DNA of 64,000 bases from Limnohabitans kasalickyi (GTDB lineage: Bacteria; Pseudomonadota; Gammaproteobacteria; Burkholderiales; Burkholderiaceae_C): contig OZ248407.1 of the NCBI GenBank assembly GCA_965234325.1, positions 1,302,001 through 1,366,000 of the forward strand, in the 5' to 3' direction. The translations under genes and the position numbers were made by a program. The notes under the pieces were generated by a model. The model did no database searches, was not told the DNA's origin, and saw only the letters and a program-made list of their open reading frames with translations. Of this stretch, positions 1 to 8,342 are shown piece by piece (position 1 is the first letter of the stretch; each line of letters starts with the position of its first letter).

Positions 1-25
1 CTGCCTTCTGATGTTAGGAACCACG

Positions 26-964
26 ATGCAACTGAAAAACATAGACCGGAGTGGTGCCTTGGTCGCGATTGCAGTGATGGCGGTTTTACCGCTGGTCTTT
101 GACAGCCGCTACCTGATGGGGGTGCTCACGGTGGCTGCCATTTACGGCATTTGGTCGGTGAGTTGGGACTTCATGTCGGGCTTGACGGGACGGGAGAATT
201 TTGGCCACTCGCTGTTCATTGGTGTGGGTGCGTATGCCGCCGGATTTCTGAACACCACTTGGGGAGCCAGTGCTTGGTGGAGTTTGCCCGCTGGGATGAT
301 CGCCGCCATTGCATTCGCTTTGATCATGGGTATTCCGACCTTGCGTTTGAAAGGCCCTTACTTTGCGCTGGCCATGCTGTCAGGCGCGGTCATCATGCAG
401 CGGCTGATGCTGATTTTTTGGGAATACACGGGCGGCGAAGAAGGCATCAACGGCATTGAGCCCTTGATCCGTTCGCCCCTTTATTTCTACTGGTTTGTGT
501 TGGGCATGCTGGTACTCACCACCGCATTGCTGGGTGGCTTGGCCCGTTCTCGCTGGGGGCTGATCCTGAAAGCAATTCGGGGCGATGAAGCAACGTGTCA
601 GGCCGCAGGTCTGAACGTCACGTATTACAAAATTGCGTCACTGGTGATCAGCGCCGCATTTGCGGGCATGGGCGGCGCTTTGTATGCACATTACCAATTG
701 CAGGTCAGCCCGCAACTGTTTGCCGTGGTCACGTCCATCACCATCATCACCATGGTTTATGTGGGTGGCATGTCCACCATTTACGGGGCCATCGGGGGCG
801 CACTGCTGTTGACCTTGATGACCGAATTGCTGCGCAATTTTGGTGAGTGGCGCTTGATGGTGTACAGCGTGGCCTTGATCTTGATCTTGTTCTTTTTGCC
901 ACAAGGCCTCGTGGCACCCACTTGGGAAAAGATTCGCCAACGACTGGCAGGGGGACAGCCATGA
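26..964 (+). CDS. livM: Branched-chain amino-acid ABC transporter permease LivM
   Basis: Inner-membrane permease of a HAAT-type (Liv) uptake system for branched-chain amino acids or similar small acids or amides. The protein has about 8-9 hydrophobic segments and the family stretch with GREN-FGHSLF near residue 55 and KAIRGDE-AT-QAAGLN near residue 185. The start at 26 has an AGGAA ribosome-binding site five bases upstream; an ATG at 11 in a TGATG context is an alternative and would couple it to an upstream gene, presumably livH. The stop overlaps the livG start by 4 bases, so livM-livG-livF are one operon. The substrate-binding protein is outside the window, so specificity is open. Confidence 0.92.
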   Translation: MQLKNIDRSGALVAIAVMAVLPLVFDSRYLMGVLTVAAIYGIWSVSWDFMSGLTGRENFGHSLFIGVGAYAAGFLNTTWGASAWWSLPAGMIAAIAFALIMGIPTLRLKGPYFALAMLSGAVIMQRLMLIFWEYTGGEEGINGIEPLIRSPLYFYWFVLGMLVLTTALLGGLARSRWGLILKAIRGDEATCQAAGLNVTYYKIASLVISAAFAGMGGALYAHYQLQVSPQLFAVVTSITIITMVYVGGMSTIYGAIGGALLLTLMTELLRNFGEWRLMVYSVALILILFFLPQGLVAPTWEKIRQRLAGGQP

Positions 965-1695
965 GCTTGCTTAGCGTTCGCCATCTCGACAAGCGCTTCG
1001 GTGGTCTGCATGCGGTAAAAGATGTCAGCCTAGAAGTTCAGCAGGGTGACATCTTGGGCATTTTGGGGCCCAACGGCGCAGGCAAAACGACGTTGTACAA
1101 CCTGCTGACTGGCTTCATCAAACCCGACAACGGCGAGGTGTTGCTTGATGGGCAGTCATTGCTCGGCATCCCCACCCACAAGGTGGTCGGCTTGGGCATT
1201 GCCCGCACCTTTCAGTTGTGCCGTCCTTTCGTCGGGTTGACGGTGCTTGAAAACGTCATGGTGGGCAGTCTGGGGCCACGCGTGCCAGATGTTGACCTCG
1301 AAAAACGCGCCTACAAATTGCTCGATCAAGTGGGGCTTGCGGGCAAAGAAAGCTCGCCCTCAGAGCTCCTGTCCTATGGCGACCAGCGGCGACTTGAGAT
1401 TGCCCGTGCGCTGGCCACAGAACCCCGTTTGCTGCTGTTGGACGAACCCTTCGCAGGACTGGGATCGGGTGAAATTGCGGCCTTGTCCACCTTGATTCGA
1501 GATCTGCACCGCCAACAAGGCTTGACCATCATGCTGATCGAACACAAGTTGCGCGAGTTCATGCAATTGGTGTCGCAGGTGGTTGCCATCGATTTCGGTC
1601 AAGTCATTGCCACGGGCGCACCGCAGGATATTGTCAAAAACCCGAAAGTGATCGAGGCCTACATCGGAAAACAGGATGCCGAATATGCTGCTTGA
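961..1695 (+). CDS. livG: Branched-chain amino-acid ABC transporter ATP-binding protein LivG
   Basis: Cytoplasmic ATPase subunit of the Liv-type importer. Walker A GPNGAGKT lies at residues 36-43, the signature is the LivG-like variant LSYGDQ near residue 137, and Walker B LLLLDEP with D-loop follows near 157-164. The length of 244 residues is normal. The ATG at 961 overlaps the livM stop; the reading frame is open further upstream to 847, but that part lies inside livM and is not homologous, so it is rejected. The long loop after Walker A typical of LivG is present. It pairs with LivF as a heterodimeric motor. Confidence 0.93.
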   Translation: MSLLSVRHLDKRFGGLHAVKDVSLEVQQGDILGILGPNGAGKTTLYNLLTGFIKPDNGEVLLDGQSLLGIPTHKVVGLGIARTFQLCRPFVGLTVLENVMVGSLGPRVPDVDLEKRAYKLLDQVGLAGKESSPSELLSYGDQRRLEIARALATEPRLLLLDEPFAGLGSGEIAALSTLIRDLHRQQGLTIMLIEHKLREFMQLVSQVVAIDFGQVIATGAPQDIVKNPKVIEAYIGKQDAEYAA

Positions 1696-2392
1696 CATTG
1701 AAAAAATGAGCGCCTCTTACGGCAAAGCCTTGGCCTTGGAAGAGGTCAGCCTGAACATCGCCCCCGGCGAGTTTGTGGCCGTGTTGGGCCCCAACGGTGC
1801 GGGCAAATCCACCCTGCTCAAATGCATTTCGCGCATGCTCGACGCCAGCGGCAAACTCGAGCTCGATGGGGTGTCAATGCACCCATTTGCAGCGCATCAG
1901 GTGGTCGGTCGGGGCATTTGTCATTGTCCGGAGGGCCGTCGTTTGTTCCCTGAATTGACGGTGCTCAAAAACCTGATGTTGGGGGCCTATTTGCGTGACG
2001 ATGCAGGTGCGGTCGCCAAAGATCTGGAACGGGTGTATGCCTTGTTTCCGATTTTGCGTGACCGTGCCAGCCAGATGGTGAGTACCTTGTCGGGCGGTCA
2101 GCAGCAAATGGTCGCGATCGGAAGGGCCTTGATGGGGGCCCCCAAGTTGCTCTTGCTGGATGAGCCATCCGTTGGCATCGCCCACCGCTTGAAGCACGAG
2201 ATTTTTGATGCCATTCGGCAAATTCGTGATGGCGGCGTGGCGATTTTGATGGCCGAGCAAGATGCGCTCAGTGCGTTGCGCATTGCCGATCGGGCGTATG
2301 TTTTAGAGCATGGCCATGTCGCACGTCATGGTCCAGTGGCTGAACTCAGCCAAGACGATCACATTCGGCAAATTTACTTGGGCGTTGCCTAA
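1676..2392 (+). CDS. livF: Branched-chain amino-acid ABC transporter ATP-binding protein LivF
   Basis: Second ATPase of the importer. It has Walker A GPNGAGKS at residues 38-45, the signature LSGGQQQMVAIGRAL and Walker B LLLLDEPSVG. The family residues CPEGRRLFPELTV around residue 85 identify LivF rather than LivG. It overlaps livG by 20 bases from the first ATG; an ATG three codons later (1685) would still overlap by 11. The 238-residue length is usual. The operon probably ends here, because 61 bases separate it from the next gene; no clear terminator hairpin was seen. Confidence 0.92.
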   Translation: MPNMLLDIEKMSASYGKALALEEVSLNIAPGEFVAVLGPNGAGKSTLLKCISRMLDASGKLELDGVSMHPFAAHQVVGRGICHCPEGRRLFPELTVLKNLMLGAYLRDDAGAVAKDLERVYALFPILRDRASQMVSTLSGGQQQMVAIGRALMGAPKLLLLDEPSVGIAHRLKHEIFDAIRQIRDGGVAILMAEQDALSALRIADRAYVLEHGHVARHGPVAELSQDDHIRQIYLGVA

Positions 2393-2453
2393 GCCTTCAT
2401 TCGCATGTCAGATTCCTAGACAATGCACGATTTGTTGTTCATAAGGAGTTGGC

Positions 2454-3062
2454 ATGGCTTGGTTAATTTTGGGCTTGGTTCTTTTTTTAGGCGCCCATTC
2501 AACGCGCATCTTTGCTGAAGCATGGCGCACCAGGACCATGGAGGCCTGGGGTGAGAAGCCTTTCAAGGCAGTGATCGCCTTGGTCTCTTTGTTGGGTTTT
2601 TATGCACTGATCGTGGGCTACGCAGAAGTGCGGATGGCGCCAGTTGTTCTGTGGCAGCCCCCCATCGCGACGCGCCACATCAGTGTCTTGTTGATGTTGT
2701 TTGCCAGTATCTTGCTGGTTGCCGCGAACATTCCCGCGAATCATTTCAAAGTGCGCCTGGGCCACCCCATGGTGCTGTCAGTCAAGGTGTGGGCCTTGGC
2801 CCATTTGTTGTCAAACGGCAATTTGGCCGATGTCATTTTGTTCGGTGCTTTTTTGGCTTGGTCCGTGATGAACTTCAAATCTGCGCGTTCACGCGACCGT
2901 GCCTCGGCCGAAAGGCAAGCGCTGGTGCCAGGTGAAACTGCACCATCCACAGCCCCCAAACTTTCTGCCACGCTCATCTCGGTTGTTGTGGGTGCTGGAC
3001 TTTGGGCACTCATCACGTTTGTTTTACATGCGCAGGTGGTTGGCGTTTCGCCGCTGGGTTAA
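2454..3062 (+). CDS. NnrU family integral membrane protein
   Basis: A 202-residue protein with about six hydrophobic segments that matches the NnrU family: N-terminal LGLVLFLGAHSTR, then a segment with PANHFKVRLGHPM-L--K-WALAHLL-NG. NnrU proteins are linked genetically to nitric-oxide or nitrite metabolism in some denitrifiers, but the biochemical role is unknown and most copies, like this one, are not next to denitrification genes. A strong AAGGAG site precedes the ATG. It is convergent with the YhgE/Pip-like gene on the other strand. Confidence 0.8.
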   Translation: MAWLILGLVLFLGAHSTRIFAEAWRTRTMEAWGEKPFKAVIALVSLLGFYALIVGYAEVRMAPVVLWQPPIATRHISVLLMLFASILLVAANIPANHFKVRLGHPMVLSVKVWALAHLLSNGNLADVILFGAFLAWSVMNFKSARSRDRASAERQALVPGETAPSTAPKLSATLISVVVGAGLWALITFVLHAQVVGVSPLG

Positions 3063-3108
3063 CAGCGAAAAAAGCAATCCGCAGGATGCGCTGACGACTG
3101 CTGACGCT

Positions 3109-5040
3109 TTACAAATCAAGCCGGGGTTTCAGTTGACGGATAGAAACAAAACGCCATCGTCCCAACATCACGGTGAGCACGGCAGCTGAAATTCCGACGC
3201 CTGTGACTTGCAGCCATGGCACCACCCATGTGCTTTCAAAAGCACCAAATATGGCGGCTTTCAGGCCATGGGCCAACCATGTGATGGGAAGCCATGGGCT
3301 CAAGGTGGCAAAGAAGCTGCCACTCAACTCGACGGGCATCACCCCGCCCGAAGAGGTCATTTGAAGCGCCAGCAAAACCATCGCCATGGCTTTTCCTGCA
3401 TCCCCCATGAAACACGTCAGGGCGCTGACTAAGCACAAAAAAGCCAAGCCAGCGCTCACGATGGTGAGTATCAACGCCAAGGGATGGACCACGTTCACCT
3501 CGAGCACCACCATGATGGTGAACAACAGCGTGAGGCTTTGAACCAAGACCAAGGTGCCTGGCAGCAGCATTTTCCCCAGCCACTGCGCGACTGGATGAAA
3601 TGGCTCGGCATGTCTTGGCAGCACCCGAAGATTGACAAAAAACACCGCAATGCCCGCGCCCAGCCAAAGCGCGGCCGGGATCACGTTGGCAATAAAACCA
3701 ATGCCGTTGTTTTGCACGGTGGCGTCTATTTCAAATAAGGGGCGGACCGAATCTGCCAAGCCCTCGGGGCTGCCATCGGGCGTATCGCCTACATCCGGTA
3801 TGGCTTTCTCTACAAGTGCCAAGCCCATTTCTAAGCGTTGACTGGCTTCACGGATTTTTTCGTTACCTTGCGCTAGGTTGGCAGTGCTGTTGGCCAACTC
3901 TGAAGCGCCGTTGTCCAGCGCCTCCAGCTGAGCATCCTCCGGCAATTGCGTCGTGGCCGATCTCAAAACGGTGGTCATACTGCGAACACCTGTGGTCAGT
4001 GCATTGACCCCTGTGCGCAAACTCTGAGCACCCTCCTCGAGTTTTTGTCCGCTGTTGGCAGCGGTTTGCAAACCCTGGTCGAGCTGCTGCAAACCCTGAG
4101 ACAGTTGCAAGACGTTGTCTCGAGCTGTGGCACCCACCAAAATGCTGTTTTCGGTATCTGCTTTGAAGGATGACACTTGGGTATTGATCAAGCGACTTCC
4201 GGTATGGAGTCGCTGCAACCCTTGTCCCATTTCAGAGACGCCGTTGGCCAGTGTTTCTGCACCTGCATCGAGCCGCCTTAAATCTGAGTTTCGGGGTCGG
4301 TTGGCTTCTAATTGGCGCAAGCCTGCGCTCAGTTTTTTGGCATTCTGACTCACTTGCGAGACGTTTTCGCTGAGCTGCTGTGCGCCCGTGTGGATTGATT
4401 TGGCACCCTGCGCCGCTTTGCTCGAACCCTCGCTCAGCTCGGTAGCACCATGATGGAGCTCTTTCAACCCTTGATTGAGCCGCGACACACTTTGCTTGGA
4501 ACCTGCGGCATTCAAAAGCACCAAGGACCAACGCTGAGCATTGAGGCTTTCGTTGATTTTGTGACCCAGCTCAGACGCAAACTGCTGCGCAATGCGTGCT
4601 GTCTCAATGTTGTTGCCCTGCGAGGCAAACACCACCAACTGACCCGCGCCGGCTTGTTCACCTGGCACAGCATTGGCGCTGAAGTTTTCAGGGATGATCA
4701 AGGCAAACGCCAACTTGCCTTGGCGAACGTGCTGTCTGACTTCGTCCGCTGTGGACATCACTTGGTAATTGAATTTACCCGCAGTTTGCAGTGTTTGGCT
4801 GAGGTCTCGCCCCACGTTGACAGCGCTGTCACGGTAAACGAGACCTTGATCCAGGTTGACGATGCCCACATTCAAGGCTTGACTGTGCGATGCAGGGTCC
4901 CACAGGCTCGACAAGTAAATGAGAGAGTACAAAGCGGGAATCAGGGCGACAGCCAGCATAGACCATGCAATTTTGGCTTGCCCCAGCACGAAGCCCACCT
5001 CTAAGCGCGCGATGGCATGGATTTGTCGAATGAACTGCAT
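3109..5040 (-). CDS. YhgE/Pip-like ABC-2-type membrane protein
   Basis: A 643-residue inner-membrane protein. One transmembrane segment lies near residues 20-45 (SMLAVALIPALYSLIYL), then a large extracytoplasmic region rich in Gln, Ala and Ser with repeating heptad-like ELSEGSSKAAQGAKS and LAQGNEKIREASQ stretches, then about five transmembrane helices from about residue 450 on. This is the YhgE/Pip architecture (phage-infection protein in Gram-positives, export-associated in others). The N-terminal DQGLVYRD segment after the first helix is a family hallmark. The ATG at 5040 was chosen over the TTG one codon upstream. Its function here is unknown; it is a single gene with no ATPase beside it. 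Confidence 0.78.
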   Translation of the reverse strand: MQFIRQIHAIARLEVGFVLGQAKIAWSMLAVALIPALYSLIYLSSLWDPASHSQALNVGIVNLDQGLVYRDSAVNVGRDLSQTLQTAGKFNYQVMSTADEVRQHVRQGKLAFALIIPENFSANAVPGEQAGAGQLVVFASQGNNIETARIAQQFASELGHKINESLNAQRWSLVLLNAAGSKQSVSRLNQGLKELHHGATELSEGSSKAAQGAKSIHTGAQQLSENVSQVSQNAKKLSAGLRQLEANRPRNSDLRRLDAGAETLANGVSEMGQGLQRLHTGSRLINTQVSSFKADTENSILVGATARDNVLQLSQGLQQLDQGLQTAANSGQKLEEGAQSLRTGVNALTTGVRSMTTVLRSATTQLPEDAQLEALDNGASELANSTANLAQGNEKIREASQRLEMGLALVEKAIPDVGDTPDGSPEGLADSVRPLFEIDATVQNNGIGFIANVIPAALWLGAGIAVFFVNLRVLPRHAEPFHPVAQWLGKMLLPGTLVLVQSLTLLFTIMVVLEVNVVHPLALILTIVSAGLAFLCLVSALTCFMGDAGKAMAMVLLALQMTSSGGVMPVELSGSFFATLSPWLPITWLAHGLKAAIFGAFESTWVVPWLQVTGVGISAAVLTVMLGRWRFVSIRQLKPRLDL

Positions 5041-5186
5041 CAAGGGCGCGTTTCTCGTGATTCAGGTCGTGAAAGGGACTGTCATTCATTCAAATGTAAC
5101 TGTGTGGTCTACATACGGTTCTCGAAAGTTGACGTCACTTCAAAGGTCGGCAGCAAAGCTGCCATGACCAGCGATCCGCGGTGGAC

Positions 5187-6155
5187 TTACTCTGCGCGAA
5201 TATTCGCATCTTCAATGACCTTCTTCCACTTAGCGGCCTCCTTCGCCGCAAAGGCGTTGGCCTCCTCGGGCGTGCCACCCGCAGGCTTGATGCTCAGCGC
5301 AGCCAGCTTGTCCTTGGTCTGTTTCTCGTTGAGAACGACGTTGAGTGACTTGTTCAATTTCGCCATCACGTCTGCTGGGGTTCCGGCAGGTGCCAGAAGC
5401 GTGTACCAAACCACCATCTCAAAATCCTTGACGCCAGATTCCGACACCGTGGGCAAGTCAGGGAACATAGGCGAGCGCTGCAGCGATGTCACAGCCAACG
5501 CACGCAACTTGTCGGATGCGATCAGCGGGATCGCCTCAGGCGTGAGGATGAGCATGAAGTCCACCTGACCCGCCATCAGGTCCTGTACGGCTGGTGCGCC
5601 GCCCTTGTAGGGAATGTGCAAAGCCTGCACCCCAGCGGCCTTCTTAAACAGCTCTGTGGCGAGGTGGTTTGGTGTCCCTGTGCCGGGGGATGCATAGTTG
5701 CGGCTGGGGTTCGCCTTGAGGTAGGCCAGAAACTCACCCAAGCTCTTGGCCGGTACGCCGGGGTGCACGGCAATCATGCCCGGCACGTCCGCCACACGGC
5801 CCACGGCCGTCAACTCTTTGGTGGCGTCGAACGACAGCTTGGGAAACAGTGTGGGGTTGATGGATTGGGTGGTCAGTGTGGCCAAAAGCAGTGTGTAACC
5901 GTCGGCTGGGGCCTTGGCCACGAGGCCTGCACCTACCGCCTCGGCAGCACCGGGGCGGTTATCCACCACCACGGATTGGCCCAGATTTTCAGACAACCGC
6001 TGACCAATAAAACGCGCGAGCACGTCGGTCGTTCCACCCGGCGCGTAGGGCACCACAATCTTTACCGGTTTGATGGGAAAGTCGGCCGCCGAAGCAAAGC
6101 TGGCGCAAACCGAAAGTGCGATCAAGGCGACCATCCGTCGTGTCAATGTCTTCAT
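5187..6155 (-). CDS. Bug family (TctC-like) solute-binding protein
   Basis: Periplasmic extracytoplasmic receptor of the Bordetella uptake gene family, usually binding carboxylates. It has an N-terminal signal peptide (hydrophobic core ALIALSVCASFASA), then the family motif IVVPYAPGGTTDVLAR and VVDNRPGA, and the later PYKGGAPA-QDLMAGQ loop. It is 322 residues, the normal length. No TctA/TctB membrane genes are near. It is the last gene of a minus-strand group after two Gfo/Idh/MocA genes (46-base gap), suggesting that its ligand feeds those enzymes, or that it acts in sensing; this is inference. Confidence 0.9.
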   Translation of the reverse strand: MKTLTRRMVALIALSVCASFASAADFPIKPVKIVVPYAPGGTTDVLARFIGQRLSENLGQSVVVDNRPGAAEAVGAGLVAKAPADGYTLLLATLTTQSINPTLFPKLSFDATKELTAVGRVADVPGMIAVHPGVPAKSLGEFLAYLKANPSRNYASPGTGTPNHLATELFKKAAGVQALHIPYKGGAPAVQDLMAGQVDFMLILTPEAIPLIASDKLRALAVTSLQRSPMFPDLPTVSESGVKDFEMVVWYTLLAPAGTPADVMAKLNKSLNVVLNEKQTKDKLAALSIKPAGGTPEEANAFAAKEAAKWKKVIEDANIRAE

Positions 6156-6201
6156 GTTTGTCTCGATTTATATGTCAAAGTGGCTAAAAGAATGCAGCGT
6201 C

Positions 6202-7221
6202 TTAGCGCTGCGGGTGTTCTGCTCCGGTGGAGAGAATTTCTTCGATGAGGCGGTGTGTCAGCAGCGCTTCGCGGCCCGTGACTAGGGGCTCTCGGTTGTT
6301 CTTGATGGCGTCCAGAAAGTCGCGGTACAGCGCGATGTGCGCGTCAGGCGAAAAGTCCATGATGGCGTCGCCGCTGCCGGTTTTCTCATCCCCCTCCACC
6401 ACCTCGCTGCGCCCGTCGAGGTAGTGGACTTGCAGACCGCCTCCGACCAATGAAACGTTGGCCTGAGTGAAAATCAAAGTCATCGACTCGGTGCGCCCGG
6501 GGTACATGGCCGTCGTGGCCATGAGGTTGCCAGGGACACCATTTCCCAAAGTCAGCAAGGCGGACACAAAATCCTCGGTCTCCATGCTGTGGAGCGCGGT
6601 CGTGGTGACCTGGGCCGCAACCACCTTGCGCACCCCGACGAAGCTGCGGAACAAATCGAGCGAGTGGATGGCCTGCGTCAGCAACACCCCTCCACCATCG
6701 CGCTCGCGGGTGCCACGCCCCGCTTGGGCGTAATAACCAGCCTGCGAGCGCCACCAAGGCACCTGCAGCATGCCGGCTTGTAGCTCACCGAGTGACCCCA
6801 ATGCAAGCAATTCACGCAGCCGAACCGCACCAGGGCGAAAGCGGTGCTGCAGCACGACGCCGAAACACAGCTTGCTGGCCTCTGCGACGCGCACCAGTTC
6901 TTCGGCACGTTCCAGCGACACGTCCAGAGGCTTCTCCACCAGTGTGTGTTTTCCTGCAGCAAGGACCTGACGAGCCATGGCCAAGTGCGTGTTAGCAGGG
7001 GTGGCCAGCACCACCGCGTGCACACCTGCGTCGACCAAGACCTCGTTCAGATTGCTGGTGATACGTGTGCCCTCGGGCAGCCGCGCTTGGCGTGCGGGTG
7101 CACTGCCCCTTGTGACACACCAGCGCACGTCAACGCGGTCTTTCAGCGCCGCCCAACTGGCCAAGTGCGGTTCCGATGCAGGGCCCAAACCCACAATGGC
7201 AATGCCTAGTTTTTCGGTCAT
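6202..7221 (-). CDS. Gfo/Idh/MocA family NAD(P)-dependent oxidoreductase
   Basis: A 339-residue dehydrogenase-like protein. The N-terminal Rossmann motif is GIAIVGLGPASEPH, the nicotinamide-binding EKP motif is LVEKPLDVSLERA near residue 95, and the C-terminal alpha/beta domain has GGGVLLTQAIHSLDLF with the His-X2-Asp pair seen in many family members. The family oxidises or reduces sugars, inositols or related hydroxy compounds; the substrate is not readable. Its ATG overlaps the stop of the preceding paralogous gene by 4 bases, implying translational coupling. Confidence 0.88.
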   Translation of the reverse strand: MTEKLGIAIVGLGPASEPHLASWAALKDRVDVRWCVTRGSAPARQARLPEGTRITSNLNEVLVDAGVHAVVLATPANTHLAMARQVLAAGKHTLVEKPLDVSLERAEELVRVAEASKLCFGVVLQHRFRPGAVRLRELLALGSLGELQAGMLQVPWWRSQAGYYAQAGRGTRERDGGGVLLTQAIHSLDLFRSFVGVRKVVAAQVTTTALHSMETEDFVSALLTLGNGVPGNLMATTAMYPGRTESMTLIFTQANVSLVGGGLQVHYLDGRSEVVEGDEKTGSGDAIMDFSPDAHIALYRDFLDAIKNNREPLVTGREALLTHRLIEEILSTGAEHPQR

Positions 7222-8237
7222 GGCTCGTTGCCTTTCAGCGCATACGCATCAGCATCAAGTGCGAGCCTGCAGACCGTAAAAACGTGGGCATGCGAGATTG
7301 CCGTTTCCGTGCGGTCTTTCACATCCTGAACCAGCTGCTTGAAAAAAACGATGGGCTCGAGGGTGCAGTCCATATGGCGTGTGCCCTCTCGATCGCACAG
7401 AAAAAGGTGGTCGCTGCCACTGCGCCCCTCAATGTCCACGTACTTTCGCAGCTCGATATAGCCTTGTGTGCCGGTAATGAACAAACGGCCGTCTCCCCAA
7501 GTGGGCAGGCCTTCCGGGGTGAACCAGTCCACGCGGATGTAGCCGCGCGAAAGGTTGGTCTTTGACCGCAACGCCACTTCGCCAAAGTCCTGGAAGTCGG
7601 GTTGGGTGAGGGTTCCAAAATGCCCGACAGATGCGTGGCTGATCTCTGCGTCGCTGGAACCGGTGAGCACCAAGAATTGGTCGATCTGGTGTGACGCAAT
7701 ATCAACGAGGATTCCGCCGTACTGCGACGTGTCAAAGAACCAATCTGGGCGAATGGCAGCGTTAAGACGATGTGGGCCCATCCCCAGGGTTTGAACCACC
7801 TCACCAATCGCGCCCTGCTCAATGAGCCTGTGCGCAGCTGCTACCGAGGGAACAATCATCCGCTCAGAGAAACAAATCGCAAAGCGACGGCCTGTCTCCT
7901 TGACGGCCGCCTCCACCTGTTGCAACTGACGGCGGCTGGTCACACCGGGCTTGTCGGTCAGCACATCTTTGCCATGACGCATGGCTTTGATCGCAATGTC
8001 TGCCCGCTCGCAAGGAATGGCTGCCGTGACGATGAGGTCAATGGCCGGGTTCTCATACAGCTGCGCAGCAGTGTCCACAGCACAGAGCTGGGGAAACCTG
8101 CTTTGGATGCCCTCCACCACTTTTGGATCCGACGACGCGGACACATACCCCGCGCAGATGGCGCCTTCACGGAGCAGCCCCTCGATCAGGTGGTAAATGT
8201 GCCGGTGGTCGGCGCCAATAACTCCGAAAGTGATCAC
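7218..8237 (-). CDS. Gfo/Idh/MocA family oxidoreductase (second copy)
   Basis: A second 339-residue Gfo/Idh/MocA protein immediately upstream of the first. It has a divergent Rossmann start (TFGVIGADHRHIYH) without a canonical third glycine, an altered EKP motif (TDKPGVTSRRQL, Asp for Glu) and a C-terminal GGILVDIASHQIDQF stretch. The start is GTG at 8237 with AGGAG eight bases upstream. The two proteins share the fold but are clearly diverged, so they are probably two steps or a heteromer and not a fresh duplication. Confidence 0.85.
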   Translation of the reverse strand: MITFGVIGADHRHIYHLIEGLLREGAICAGYVSASSDPKVVEGIQSRFPQLCAVDTAAQLYENPAIDLIVTAAIPCERADIAIKAMRHGKDVLTDKPGVTSRRQLQQVEAAVKETGRRFAICFSERMIVPSVAAAHRLIEQGAIGEVVQTLGMGPHRLNAAIRPDWFFDTSQYGGILVDIASHQIDQFLVLTGSSDAEISHASVGHFGTLTQPDFQDFGEVALRSKTNLSRGYIRVDWFTPEGLPTWGDGRLFITGTQGYIELRKYVDIEGRSGSDHLFLCDREGTRHMDCTLEPIVFFKQLVQDVKDRTETAISHAHVFTVCRLALDADAYALKGNEP

Positions 8238-8319
8238 GTATTCAGCTCCTAGGTGGGGATGGAGGACTGCTGGCTTGAAGCCGAAGGATCGTCAATTCAC
8301 CCTTACGGGTCAATTCAGC

Positions 8320-8335
8320 GGCCGGTGAGCCGGCC
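8320..8335. other. GC-rich hairpin between molybdenum hydroxylase and oxidoreductase genes
   Basis: Inverted repeat GGCCGG-TGAG-CCGGCC between the stop of the molybdopterin subunit gene (8343) and the start of the next gene (8237). There is no T-tract on either strand, so it is at best a weak attenuator or a 3'-end-stabilising stem. A 9-base direct repeat GTCAATTCA (8291 and 8309) lies beside it. Confidence 0.35.
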
Positions 8336-8342
8336 TTGCAAC

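Noticed and set aside
847..960. N-terminal extension of LivG
   Set aside because: The open frame continues upstream inside livM, but the LivG family starts at the ATG at 961, which has the usual ATGA overlap.
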